Below, piece by piece: positions 25,126-34,082 of a DNA stretch of 64,000 bases; the stretch's first letter is position 1; the number at the start of each line of letters is the position of its first letter. The translations under genes and the position numbers were made by a program. The notes under the pieces are model-generated. The model was not told the DNA's origin. It saw nothing but the letters and a program-made list of their open reading frames with translations, and ran no database searches. This stretch comes from Cellvibrio sp. UBA7671 (GTDB lineage: Bacteria > Pseudomonadota > Gammaproteobacteria > Pseudomonadales > Cellvibrionaceae), in the NCBI GenBank assembly GCA_002483145.1, contig DLHJ01000019.1, positions 1-64,000 on the forward strand, in the 5' to 3' direction.

Positions 25126-27231
25126 ATGCGTCATTCCGTCACTCCCGCTGCTCGCGCAGCCCGTTTTTTACCTAATCCACTCGCCGTTGCTATGACACTT
25201 GCTTTGGGTGGTGCTGCTTTGCCTGCCACCGCCGAAGCAGAGGCCAAGGTGCTGCCGAAGGTGGTGGTTGTGGGTACAGAAGAGGGTGATAGCGAGCGTC
25301 AGCCAGGCGCAGTTGCGATTGTCACTGAAGAGGAGCTGCAGATTCGTCAACCCCGTTCAACAGAAGAGGCCTTGCGTTCAGTGCCCGGTGTGGCCATCAA
25401 GCCTGAAGAAGAAAGTGCGATTGTTGCCAACATTGGTATACGTGGCTTGAGCTCTGCCGATTATAAAACCCTGATTCTCGAAGATGGTGTGCCCATTGCA
25501 CCCGGTTTGTTTGTGGGCAATGGTCGTTACTACAACCCACGCATCCAGCGCATGGAAACAATTGAAGTCCTCAAAGGTGCCGCTTCTTTGCGATACGGCC
25601 CCAGTACTATTGGCGGTGTGATCAACTACATCACCAAGCAACCTGAAGATGGTGTTCAGCTTGAGGCGCGCGCTGGCTCATTCAACAGCCGCGAGGCAAC
25701 ACTGGAAGTCGGTGGTTCAACGCCGTCGCAAGAAGCGCAGTTTGGCGCTTTCATCACCCATGCCAGCAGCGATGGATTTATGGACAAGGGTTATGACATG
25801 ACTGACGTTATGATCAAAACGGGCATGGCGTTGGGCGACAATCAGTGGCTGAGCCTGAAGTTCAGCGATTACGACAGCGAGGCCAATATCTCCTACCGCG
25901 GGGTGTTTTTGCAGGCTTACAAAGATGGCGCCGACTACAATCCTGCGCCGGACGATTATTTTATCAGTGGCCGTCGCTCACTGGATTTGAACCACGAGTG
26001 GGACATCAGCGCTACCGCCAAGCTGACTACGTTGGTGTACGGGAGCGAAACCTATCGCGACTACTGGCGCTATGCCACCAACAATGCTGCATCTGCGGCA
26101 GCCGGCCGCTGGGTTTACACCGATAGTTTGAACGGCAACAACCGCAGCTTTGATCGTTTTGGTTTCGATAGCCGCCTCAAGCTGCAGCATCAATTGTTTG
26201 GTCTGGCGAACGAGGCGGAAATTGGTGTGCGGGCAATGAATGAATCCATGGATGACGTGACTGTCGCTGCCACTCGCGCTACTCCGCGCACTGGCACCAT
26301 CAGCAGGGATGCGGTTGAATCCGCAGATAGTCTCGCTTTGTATGCGCAAAACCGGTTTGCCGTGTCTGACCGTTTTGCCGTGACCGCAGGCTTGCGTGCC
26401 GAGAGTTACGAACAAACCAGCAAAAACAAACGCGCTGCCACCAATAATGAGGCTGACACCTCCAACACCGAGATACTGCCTGGGCTGGGTGCTACCTATC
26501 AGATCAATCCTGCGCTGCAAGGTTTTGCAAGCGTCTACAAAGCCTTTTCGCCCGCGCTCAATAGCGATGCACTTAACGGCTTGGAAGATCAGCAGCTCGA
26601 CGCCGAGCGTTCGGTGAATATCGAGGCGGGTGTTCGTGGCGCGCGCGCGCAGTTGACCTACGAGTTGACTTTCTTCCGCATGGATTTTGACAATCAGATT
26701 ATCCCGGCTAACTCAAACAGTCAGTTTCAGCGTACCAATGGTGGTGAGACGCTTCATCAAGGCCTTGAAGCGGCATTAGGTTGGGAGTTGGGCGCTGGTT
26801 TTACCCTCAAATCCAGCGCCACCTACATTCCAGATGCGGAGTTTGTGGGCGCGCGCCGCGATGCGAATGGCAACATCACTACACCCGATGGCAATCGCGT
26901 GACCTATGTTCCTGAGTGGGTGACCAACCTGAGCCTGGAGTACAAAACCGGCAAGTTGCGCACCGCGCTCAGTGTGCATCATACGGGTGAGCAATATACG
27001 GACGTGCTTAACACCAAGCCTATCACTGAGAGTACATCCGGCTTTTTCACCGGCCAAATCGATGGCTACACGCTGCTGGATTTGAACGCGATCTACGAGT
27101 TCAGCAAGGATTTGAGCCTGAGCGCCAGCGCCAAGAACCTGACCGATGAGCAGTACATCGCCAGCTTGCGTCAGGGCATTTACGTAGGTACTGAGCGCAG
27201 CATTGATGTGGGGGTGAAACTCAAGTTCTAA
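25126..27231 (+). CDS. TonB-dependent outer-membrane receptor (FecA-like)
   Basis: This 701-residue outer-membrane receptor imports a substrate, probably an iron complex, using TonB energy. A signal sequence ends around residue 38 (PATAEAEA). A TonB-box-like KVVVVGT and a plug domain follow (about 55-165: TEEALRSVPGVAIK, NIGIRGLSSADYKTLILEDG, IEVLKGAASLRYGPSTIGGV). The 22-strand barrel runs to the C-terminal aromatic (DVGVKLKF). Plug and barrel resemble the Fe3+-dicitrate (FecA) group, but there is no N-terminal signalling domain and no FecI/FecR pair beside it, so surface signalling is not expected. The start follows AAGGAA. A strong terminator follows the gene. Confidence 0.93.
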   Translation: MRHSVTPAARAARFLPNPLAVAMTLALGGAALPATAEAEAKVLPKVVVVGTEEGDSERQPGAVAIVTEEELQIRQPRSTEEALRSVPGVAIKPEEESAIVANIGIRGLSSADYKTLILEDGVPIAPGLFVGNGRYYNPRIQRMETIEVLKGAASLRYGPSTIGGVINYITKQPEDGVQLEARAGSFNSREATLEVGGSTPSQEAQFGAFITHASSDGFMDKGYDMTDVMIKTGMALGDNQWLSLKFSDYDSEANISYRGVFLQAYKDGADYNPAPDDYFISGRRSLDLNHEWDISATAKLTTLVYGSETYRDYWRYATNNAASAAAGRWVYTDSLNGNNRSFDRFGFDSRLKLQHQLFGLANEAEIGVRAMNESMDDVTVAATRATPRTGTISRDAVESADSLALYAQNRFAVSDRFAVTAGLRAESYEQTSKNKRAATNNEADTSNTEILPGLGATYQINPALQGFASVYKAFSPALNSDALNGLEDQQLDAERSVNIEAGVRGARAQLTYELTFFRMDFDNQIIPANSNSQFQRTNGGETLHQGLEAALGWELGAGFTLKSSATYIPDAEFVGARRDANGNITTPDGNRVTYVPEWVTNLSLEYKTGKLRTALSVHHTGEQYTDVLNTKPITESTSGFFTGQIDGYTLLDLNAIYEFSKDLSLSASAKNLTDEQYIASLRQGIYVGTERSIDVGVKLKF

Positions 27232-27253
27232 CAACCGCTTACCGGTGCTGTCT

Positions 27254-27286
27254 AATAATCCCGCTCTGTGCGGGATTATTTTTTTA
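27254..27286. terminator. strong intrinsic terminator, usable on both strands
   Basis: AATAATCCCGC (27254-27264) pairs with GCGGGATTATT (27270-27280) across a 5-nt loop and is followed by a T-run. It ends the receptor gene. The DCC gene on the other strand stops inside its flank. Confidence 0.92.
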
Positions 27287-27721
27287 TGAAACCGACGTTT
27301 TAGAATTTTTTTTCAAGTTTTCAATACGGCGGATGCCAAGCAATTTCAGCAAAAGTGTACGAAAGGCTTTGCCGATTGGGTAGAAGATTTTAGAACCCAC
27401 TTGGGTACTGAACACATAATAATTAATGCGATTAAAAACTCCGGAAGGTGTGCTGAGTAGCGTAAGCATATGAATTGCATCTGACCCATAATAGATGGCG
27501 TCTTTAAATTTCAGCACCATTCCCTGATCGATATCCAGCCCCAAGCGGGTTATCTCATCCATCAGCTCACCTGGCTGCCGTGCATCAACCAAATGCAAAT
27601 TGCCAACCGCTGCGCGTATGCGAATATATTTACAGTAGGTTTTGCATACGGGGCATTCGCCGTCGTATACCAGCCATACGTCTTCTTTGGGATTTACGTC
27701 TGGAGTCATATTTGTTGCCAT
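27284..27721 (-). CDS. DCC-family thiol-disulfide oxidoreductase-like protein (DUF393)
   Basis: This 145-residue protein carries the DCC family signature VYDGECPVCKTYCKYIR, with the CxxC-type pair at Cys23 and Cys26, followed by VDARQPGELMDEITRLGL and GSDAIHMLTLLSTPSG. Family members have a thioredoxin-like arrangement and a predicted thiol-disulfide function; roles are poorly known. The C-terminal part is basic and hydrophobic (FRTLLLKLLGIRRIENLKK). The gene stands alone between the receptor terminator and a 260-bp gap with a short tandem repeat. A second start, ATG at 27709, is possible. Confidence 0.87.
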   Translation of the reverse strand: MATNMTPDVNPKEDVWLVYDGECPVCKTYCKYIRIRAAVGNLHLVDARQPGELMDEITRLGLDIDQGMVLKFKDAIYYGSDAIHMLTLLSTPSGVFNRINYYVFSTQVGSKIFYPIGKAFRTLLLKLLGIRRIENLKKNSKTSVS

Positions 27722-27913
27722 TTTGATTTACATTTTGCTATTGCAACATCAGAGCAAACTTAAGAAGTCTTTAATGCCTGAATTGGAAAGACATCGCTCG
27801 CGAGTATATATACCACTAATACTTCGGCTATGACTAATATCAATTAATGGATTTTTATCTAACAAAATAATGTTGGCGCGGGCAGCAACCTGATGAGAAA
27901 AATCTTTTTGGGG

Positions 27914-27963
27914 TGTGTGGTGTGTGGTGTGTGGTGTGTGGTGTGTGGTGTGTGAGGGGGGGG
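27914..27963. repeat. 7-bp tandem repeat with a G-run
   Basis: Five exact copies of TGTGTGG (27914-27948) are followed by a variant TGTGTGA (27949-27955) and eight G residues (27956-27963). It lies in the 262-bp gap upstream of the DCC gene and downstream of the trmK-like gene. Such simple repeats are prone to slippage, and the G-strand could form a two-layer quadruplex. Confidence 0.9.
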
Positions 27964-27983
27964 AGTACTGTTTGGTGTTTTGG

Positions 27984-28700
27984 CTATAGATAAAATGATT
28001 GTGCAGTTATAGTGCTATAGGCATCAATAATATGCTGCACTTCAGCTTTACGACTTAATTGAGCCCTCTTGTAGTGATCCATTGTTTTCTTTAGGTAATC
28101 AGCGGCGATTTTTGCTTGTTCAGGTGTATTGCTTTGCCAGATGAGGCTGCCGAAGGGATTTATTTTTGAACCGGAGTTTTTTGCTGTTGAGACTAATAAA
28201 ATTTCATAAAAGCGTTTGTTTTCAACAATCAATGTTTCATTTAGTAAGCTGCAGTCAAGTTGGATGAGTTGTTGTCTTAGCGTGAATTGATGTTGTACGG
28301 GGCAAAGTAAAAAATCGATATCTGATGCAGGATTTTTTTGATAAATCGCGCGAACTAACTCCGTCATTAAATCGCCGCCAACTCCTGCAATTATCACGAG
28401 ATGTTTTCCGCTGAATTGTTGTAAGGGAAGGGCTGTTACGTCTATACAGTGCGCTTGCCATTGAGTGTGCGGGTCAGGCTTTTTTGGAAAAAACTGTTTC
28501 AGTTTATGTTCCAGTTCATGCATAAGATCGGGAACTATATCCACAAAATGAATGTTAGGTGCTGCGTGCCGCGAAAGCAGTGCAGCGCCTAACAAACCAT
28601 GGTCGCAGCAGCAATCCCAAATGTGATCGTATTGCTTGGTTACCATGAGTTCAATGTGTTGCAGGCGTTTGCCAAGTTTGATTTTTTTGCTGGTACTCAT
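27984..28700 (-). CDS. TrmK-like tRNA (adenine22-N1)-methyltransferase family protein
   Basis: This 238-residue class I SAM-dependent methyltransferase belongs to COG2384, whose Gram-positive member TrmK methylates A22 of tRNA. Visible marks are LGKRLQHIELMV at the N-terminus, the SAM loop IWDCCCDHGLLGAALL, VDIVPDLMHELEHKL and IIAGVGGDLM (corresponding to the GMGG loop), then LLCPVQHQFTLRQQL. The typical C-terminal helices are present. Substrate identity in gammaproteobacteria is less certain than in Bacillus. No good ribosome site is seen before the ATG. Codon use is AT-richer than in the dcw genes. Confidence 0.82.
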   Translation of the reverse strand: MSTSKKIKLGKRLQHIELMVTKQYDHIWDCCCDHGLLGAALLSRHAAPNIHFVDIVPDLMHELEHKLKQFFPKKPDPHTQWQAHCIDVTALPLQQFSGKHLVIIAGVGGDLMTELVRAIYQKNPASDIDFLLCPVQHQFTLRQQLIQLDCSLLNETLIVENKRFYEILLVSTAKNSGSKINPFGSLIWQSNTPEQAKIAADYLKKTMDHYKRAQLSRKAEVQHIIDAYSTITAQSFYL

Positions 28701-28772
28701 TTGTTAGGAGGTCTTTTTTTAAGTGTTCCAGCACCATTTAACAGGTTAACCTGGCGGAGTTGGTCCGGGTTT

Positions 28773-29687
28773 CTAGTGGGATTTGAACGCAATAATTAGG
28801 CCTGAGGCCGCCACAATCGCCATACCGATCAAGCTCATGCTGTCGGGGATGGTGTCGAAAATAATCCAGCCCAACAATCCAGCCCAAAGCAGTTGCAAAT
28901 AGGTAGTGGGAGCTAACATGGATGCGGGCGCATGCCGATAGGCAAGGGTAAACAAGTAGTGTCCCAAGCCGCCGCTAACCCCCATGCTCAGCAGTAAAAT
29001 CACCTCTAGCTCACTTGGAGCTTCATTTTCCCAGAACCAGGGCAGGGCGATGCCAAAGATAATCGAGCCAAGCAGCGCGGTGTAAAACAGCAAGGCGATG
29101 GCTTTTTCGGTGCTGGCTAGCAAGCGCGATAACAGCTGATAGGTCGCGTTGGCTGCCGCTGCACCCAGCGCAAACATAATGCCTACAGCATCCAGTCCAC
29201 CCCCGGGGCGGGCAATCAGCAGCACGCCGATAAAGCCAGTGACGATCGCCGCCCAGCCCCAGCCGCCAATTTTTTCACCCAGCATGGAGCCGGCGAGTAA
29301 CGCTACCAGCGTGGGCGCGAGAAAGTTGATCGCCGTGGTTTCTGCCAGCGGCATGCGATGTAATGCCATACCCATACAGAGCGATGCGATAGTCAATACC
29401 ACCGCGCGCGCGACCACTAATCCGGTGCGCTGGGTGTAAACCAGCTGAGCTGAATGGCGCGGGGCGAGGATCATCACCATCAGCAAAAAATGGACGATAT
29501 AGCGCATCGCTACCACAAAGGGAACGTTGTAATGGGTGGTCAGGTATTTGGTGGTGCTGTCCATGCAGGCGAAGAGAAATAAGCCGGCGGCGGCGAGGAG
29601 GAATCCTTTAAGGGCATTGTGTTGCAGCAGGGTTATGGTGTGCGGGGCGTTTTTCGGTGCAGGTTGCCCAGCGGGTGAATCGCTCAT
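28773..29687 (-). CDS. EamA/DMT-superfamily transporter
   Basis: This 304-residue protein has ten hydrophobic helices in two EamA repeats (about 25-150 and 165-300), as in RhaT/YdcZ-type drug/metabolite exporters. Typical segments are GLFLFACMDSTTKYLTTHYN near the start, TTAINFLAPTLVALLAG ending the first repeat, and APTTYLQLLWAGLLGWIIF in the second. The substrate cannot be deduced. It lies 72 bp upstream of the trmK-like gene on the same strand, and may be co-transcribed with it. Confidence 0.88.
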   Translation of the reverse strand: MSDSPAGQPAPKNAPHTITLLQHNALKGFLLAAAGLFLFACMDSTTKYLTTHYNVPFVVAMRYIVHFLLMVMILAPRHSAQLVYTQRTGLVVARAVVLTIASLCMGMALHRMPLAETTAINFLAPTLVALLAGSMLGEKIGGWGWAAIVTGFIGVLLIARPGGGLDAVGIMFALGAAAANATYQLLSRLLASTEKAIALLFYTALLGSIIFGIALPWFWENEAPSELEVILLLSMGVSGGLGHYLFTLAYRHAPASMLAPTTYLQLLWAGLLGWIIFDTIPDSMSLIGMAIVAASGLIIAFKSH

Positions 29688-29777
29688 TACTGTTAATCCG
29701 ATAGGTGAAGCAAAAATAAGTCATATTAATGGTAGCAGCAATGTGGGTGAAGGATTAACGCGAGAAGTCAAAAAGAC

Positions 29778-29806
29778 AAACCCCAGCACTGGGCTGGGGT
29801 TTATTT
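29778..29806 (-). terminator. intrinsic terminator of the second TonB-dependent receptor
   Basis: AAACCCCAGC (29778-29787) pairs with GCTGGGGTTT (29793-29802) across a 5-nt loop. It lies just past the receptor stop on the minus strand, followed in that direction by a U-rich tract. Confidence 0.82.
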
Positions 29807-29828
29807 AGGCGTTTGTTACTCTCGCGGA

Positions 29829-32177
29829 TTAAAAGCGAATGGTTCCCTGTAGGGCTATATTTCTTGGGCGTTCGTAGAAGGCGTAATAACCTGTGCCGCT
29901 CGATACTGTAGTCGCTACTGGTAAACCGTTGGCATAGGTAACTACCGATTCGTCCGTCAGGTTTTTGCCGATCAATGCCAATTCCCACATGTCATCGTTA
30001 CCGCTCAGCGCAATACGAGCATTAATTTTGGTGTAGGACGGCTGCTCAAACTTGGGATCCAATGACGGTGTGGTCAGGTACTCAGTGCTATAAATGACGT
30101 CCAATGTGTTAACTAATTTGAGGCCATTGCTGAAGTTCAAGGTGTAATCTATGCCCATATTGCCCTGAATTTCCGGGGTGAATTCACGGCGTTTGCCGGT
30201 GGCATCACACACAGTTGGGTTGTTTGGGTTGCGCTCGGATGCAGGTTGACCAAAGTAGCATTGCGAGTTGGGGAAATCGGTGTATTCAAAATCGATGTAG
30301 GCTGCGCCACCGCGCAACATAACGTTATCAATGACTGCCCAGCGGCCATCAACCTCAAGGCCTTGCACTACAGCTTCACCCGCATTGGTCACGTTGAAGC
30401 TGAGGCTGCCATCGAACTGGCTGGTTTGCATATCTTCGAATTCGGAGCGGAAAGCTGCGACATTCAACTCTGCGGCGCCATCAGCCAATACAAGCTTGGC
30501 GCCTGCCTCGAAGTTTCTGACCTTTTCCTCTTCAAATTCCCAAGTGCCCTCAATATTCGGGTAAATACCATCCAATGCATTAGGCGCGGCGTTGGCACGG
30601 ACATCAAAACCACCGGATTTAAACCCTGTGGTGTAACTGAGGTAGACCATGTCGGTACCCCAGAAATCGTGTTGGAATGTGATAAGTGGCGTAAAGCCGG
30701 ATTCATCTCGATCACCTTTAACTGCATGAGGATCGATCTTGAATTGGCTCCAGATCAGGTTGTAAGGCTGTGCTGTCGTGCCCTGAGGTAGCGTCACGCC
30801 AGTATTGCTAACGTGATACTGGTGACGACTAGCTTCTTTGGTTTCCTGGGTATAGCGAGCTCCCACGATCAATCGCGACAAATCGGTGAAATTCCATGTC
30901 CCCTGGGCGAATATTGCGCCCAGATCCGTATCTTGTTCGAAGTCGCGCTGGGTTGACGCACCGCGCAGTAAATTGGCGGCTTGGGCCCCGAGTAGTGAGG
31001 AGAAAGCGGTGGCGATAAAGCTGTCAGTGGGAACGCGCACTGCATCATGGAATTTCAGCGAGCTGCTCTGGAAAAACACGCCTCCGAGATAGCTGATAGT
31101 TTCATCTTCTGGTGATGCGATACGCAGTTCCTGACTGACCTGGCTGTAATCTTCGTCTGAAAGGATGTTAAAGCCGGACGCACCGGTAAAATCACAATCG
31201 CACAACTCTTGATAGGTGTAGGCGTTGTAGCCGGTAACCGAGGTAATTGTGTGCTCGCCCAGTTCCCGCTCGATGTTGAGTGTGATGTTTTCAGTATCGT
31301 TATAGCTGTAGTCGCCGTTCGATTGGCGCTTCCAATCGTGGGTCGTATCAAGTTGATAGGCGCCTTGGGTGAAGAACGATAAGGCATTCGCGTAAGATCC
31401 ACCTACCGGTTTAACAACTTCAATGTTGCGCCCATTGCTGTCGAAAGATCCATCTTCCATCTTGAGGGTAATGTCCCACAGGTCGCTCGGTTGCCACTGC
31501 AAGGTCGCACGGATCACACGATTTTTATCACCGGATTCATCGCGATCCAGCGTGGTGTTCTCCATGTAGCCATCGAGGCTGCTTTGCAAAATGGCAAGGC
31601 GGCCACCGACGGTATCGCTGATTGGGCCTGACAATATCAAGCGCACATCCTGCTCGCCGTGTTCCGGCTCATAGAGCGCACTGAGTTTTCCTTCCAGCTC
31701 ATCACCCGGTTTGGCGGTGGTAATGCTGATCGCACCTGCAGTAGAGTTTTTGCCGAAGATAATACTTTGCGGGCCGCGCAGGACTTCTACGCGTTCGATA
31801 TCCAAAAAGGGCGCGCGCGACAATTGCGCACGACCATAATGAATACCGTCGATAAATTGTGCCGCAGACTGCTCAAACCCCTGGTTTACACCGGAGCTGA
31901 TGCCGCGGATAGCAATGTTGGTGCCTATACCGGTCTGGGTCATATTGAAGCTGGGGATGTAGTCCGCCATGGTTTCGATATTCGTGATACCGGCAGATTC
32001 GATTTTCTCCCCCCCTAGTGCATTCACCGACAATGGAACATCGCGCAGGCTTTGCGGACGTTTTTGAGCGGTTACCATCACCTCTTCAAGTGCTGGGCTA
32101 TCATCTTGGGCGATTGCAGGTGCAGTCAGAGATAAAGCTATAGCCGCTGCGAGAAGGTTGTGCTTGTGCGCTTTCAC
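29829..32177 (-). CDS. TonB-dependent outer-membrane receptor
   Basis: This 782-residue outer-membrane receptor has a signal sequence ending at APAIA (about residue 23). The TonB box is in LEEVMVTAQKR. The plug spans about 45-160 (VPLSVNALGGEKIESAGITN, AIRGISSGVNQG, IERVEVLRGPQSIIFGKN), and a long barrel ends in GTIRF. The VTAQKR-LRDVP-SVNAL opening is typical of the receptors abundant in Cellvibrio, Sphingomonads and related scavengers of plant and polysaccharide products, so the substrate may be a carbohydrate, aromatic or siderophore. The start is GTG behind AAGGAG. A perfect inverted repeat lies 44 bp upstream and may control it. Confidence 0.92.
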   Translation of the reverse strand: MKAHKHNLLAAAIALSLTAPAIAQDDSPALEEVMVTAQKRPQSLRDVPLSVNALGGEKIESAGITNIETMADYIPSFNMTQTGIGTNIAIRGISSGVNQGFEQSAAQFIDGIHYGRAQLSRAPFLDIERVEVLRGPQSIIFGKNSTAGAISITTAKPGDELEGKLSALYEPEHGEQDVRLILSGPISDTVGGRLAILQSSLDGYMENTTLDRDESGDKNRVIRATLQWQPSDLWDITLKMEDGSFDSNGRNIEVVKPVGGSYANALSFFTQGAYQLDTTHDWKRQSNGDYSYNDTENITLNIERELGEHTITSVTGYNAYTYQELCDCDFTGASGFNILSDEDYSQVSQELRIASPEDETISYLGGVFFQSSSLKFHDAVRVPTDSFIATAFSSLLGAQAANLLRGASTQRDFEQDTDLGAIFAQGTWNFTDLSRLIVGARYTQETKEASRHQYHVSNTGVTLPQGTTAQPYNLIWSQFKIDPHAVKGDRDESGFTPLITFQHDFWGTDMVYLSYTTGFKSGGFDVRANAAPNALDGIYPNIEGTWEFEEEKVRNFEAGAKLVLADGAAELNVAAFRSEFEDMQTSQFDGSLSFNVTNAGEAVVQGLEVDGRWAVIDNVMLRGGAAYIDFEYTDFPNSQCYFGQPASERNPNNPTVCDATGKRREFTPEIQGNMGIDYTLNFSNGLKLVNTLDVIYSTEYLTTPSLDPKFEQPSYTKINARIALSGNDDMWELALIGKNLTDESVVTYANGLPVATTVSSGTGYYAFYERPRNIALQGTIRF

Positions 32178-32220
32178 GGGAGAGTCTCCTTGGCTTTTAT
32201 TGTGAAATTTGTGCGTGAAG

Positions 32221-32254
32221 AGTATTTATTGCCCAAAGTTGGGCAATAAATACT
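32221..32254. promoter_or_regulatory. perfect 16-bp inverted repeat upstream of the receptor gene
   Basis: AGTATTTATTGCCCAA (32221-32236) and TTGGGCAATAAATACT (32239-32254) are exact complements around a 2-bp centre. It lies 44 bp before the GTG of the receptor, in the leader or promoter. It could be an operator for a dimeric regulator or a leader hairpin. A second, looser inverted pair, AAAGTGGCA (32271-32279) and TGCCACTTT (32326-32334), lies further upstream. Confidence 0.6.
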
Positions 32255-32417
32255 TGTTAATTAATAGCTTAAAGTGGCAAAAATACCAGTTAATGAAAAG
32301 CTTTGCTCCAAAGTGGGAATAAGGCTGCCACTTTTGGTGACGAAGTTCGCAAAAAAAGTGTTTTTTGTTCAAAGGCTGAACTTGCGCTTGTTGATTCTGG
32401 CGAGTAATGTGCGACCT

Positions 32418-32800
<383 letters not shown>

Positions 32801-32845
32801 TTTATCCATTCTTTGCATTGATTATGTTTTTTTATCGCACCTTGC

Positions 32846-33544
32846 CTAAGGTGTGATGCATCGCAAACTGACTGTCTTTATCTGTTTAATCCTCAACAAA
32901 GTTAGCCCCAGAACCAGCATTAAGATGCTTGATGGTTCGGGCAGTTTCGTATCAATACTAAGCTTGTAGTAGTAAGTTGCAGAGCTCCACGACCCAAGGA
33001 TAATTGAACCAACATTTTGACTGGTTAAATCAAATGTATGTTTGTACCCCGAAATAGGAGCGCCAAAGTCTCCTGTAATACCTAAGGGTATAATTGTCTC
33101 GCGTCTGATCAGGTTACCTTGTGGTGTGAAAAGGAAAGCAAATTGCTCGTCCCCGTTAAAGTTCTCTGCCTCAAATCCGAAGCTCAATACGGGTTGCGTA
33201 AATGTGATTGCGATGGCGCTATAAATTGCGTTTTCTTCAGGATAGTTTGCCGGGTCATTAAGGGTATCCTGTAAATTGCCAAGGCCATAAGTATCAGATT
33301 TGCCATTGATTGAGCCAAAGTACTGGGAGTAATTTCCCAAAAACTCGGTGTTTGCCTGATTCACAATGAGTGGGCTCATAATAGCTTGCTTGTTTTGCTC
33401 TTTGCTTACCCAATGCAGTATTGCTGAGCTGCCAAAGCTGTTGGTGATGTTCTCGCCAGTCTTCAAGTCATTGGCATTAATAAATCCACCGAAAGCGTTG
33501 GCGGCGAATATGATTGAGAGCAAGAAAATGAGTGTCTTGTTCAT
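32846..33544 (-). CDS. PEP-CTERM sorting-domain exported protein
   Basis: This 232-residue protein has an N-terminal signal sequence (MNKTLIFLLSIIFAANAFG). Its body is beta-rich, with segments like those of other PEP-CTERM surface proteins (FTQPVLSFGFEAENFNGDEQ, FDLTSQNVGSIILGSW). The C-terminus carries a PEP-CTERM signal: LPEPSSILMLVLGLTLLRIKQ, with PEP at 202-204, a hydrophobic helix and then basic residues. Such proteins are recognised by an exosortase (EpsH) and end up in exopolysaccharide or the outer surface. No exosortase is encoded in this window. The start follows AGGAAG. It sits between rnpB and the mraZ promoter, transcribed away from mraZ. Confidence 0.87.
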   Translation of the reverse strand: MNKTLIFLLSIIFAANAFGGFINANDLKTGENITNSFGSSAILHWVSKEQNKQAIMSPLIVNQANTEFLGNYSQYFGSINGKSDTYGLGNLQDTLNDPANYPEENAIYSAIAITFTQPVLSFGFEAENFNGDEQFAFLFTPQGNLIRRETIIPLGITGDFGAPISGYKHTFDLTSQNVGSIILGSWSSATYYYKLSIDTKLPEPSSILMLVLGLTLLRIKQIKTVSLRCITP

Positions 33545-33830
33545 TATAAAAACTTCCTAGTTTGATGAAGGCTTATTGTCCCACGGGGATAGCTTCAGAT
33601 TCTGTTGCATCGATCATACATATCGATCATTTTCGGTGCAATGAGGCGGGACTTGCATTAAAAGTGCCCTCTAGGTTAGGCTGCCTGCTTTGGCATGTAC
33701 CGCTACTTTTTTAGGTACGATGCTCCTAAATTCCAGCCTTTTACTGCTCGCAGATCCTGATTTGTGCTTTCTTGCCTGCTGTATAGATCTAATCCTTATA
33801 TAAATCCCTAATTTTCACTGCAAAATAATT

Positions 33831-33859
33831 CCAAACTTAATGTTTTACATTAAGTTTGG
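33831..33859. promoter_or_regulatory. AT-rich perfect hairpin in the gap before mraZ
   Basis: CCAAACTTAATG (33831-33842) and CATTAAGTTTGG (33848-33859) pair perfectly across a 5-nt loop. In plus-strand RNA it is followed by TTTCTATCATTTTG, so weak termination is possible. It could also be an operator. It lies in the 538-bp gap between the PEP-CTERM gene and mraZ; apart from this hairpin and the mraZ control sites I see nothing else in that gap. Confidence 0.5.
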
Positions 33860-33987
33860 TTTCTATCATTTTGTTTTTGTTGTTTAAGTTGGTTTTTGTG
33901 GGCGTTTGCTTTTGTATTTTCCCTTCTTGTTTGCCGACGTTTGCCGATTTTTCCCGTGATTTTATGCGCCTTTTGGCAATTGCTTGC

Positions 33988-34015
33988 TTGACTTTGCATC
34001 CCCCCGATTTATAGT
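33988..34015 (+). promoter_or_regulatory. candidate mraZ (dcw) promoter
   Basis: TTGACT (33988-33993) and TATAGT (34010-34015) are separated by 16 bp, a good sigma-70 fit. It lies just upstream of the MraZ repeats, so MraZ bound there would cover the start of transcription. Confidence 0.7.
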
Positions 34016-34023
34016 GGGCGTCG

Positions 34024-34058
34024 TGGGGAAATGTGGGTAATTGTGGATTTTTGTGGAA
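34024..34058 (+). promoter_or_regulatory. MraZ operator: four TGG repeats at 10-bp spacing
   Basis: TGG trinucleotides begin at 34024, 34034, 34044 and 34054, in contexts TGGGG, TGGGT, TGGAT and TGGAA, each spaced one helical turn. MraZ is known to bind direct TGGGN repeats separated by 5 nt, and here the last two are weaker variants. The position directly after the promoter and before mraZ fits autoregulation of the dcw cluster. Confidence 0.85.
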
Positions 34059-34082
34059 AATAAACCCGGCAAGTGGTGAAAC

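Noticed and set aside
27914-27963. Possible CRISPR-like array
   Set aside because: The 7-bp units are directly adjacent with no spacers, and no cas genes are present.
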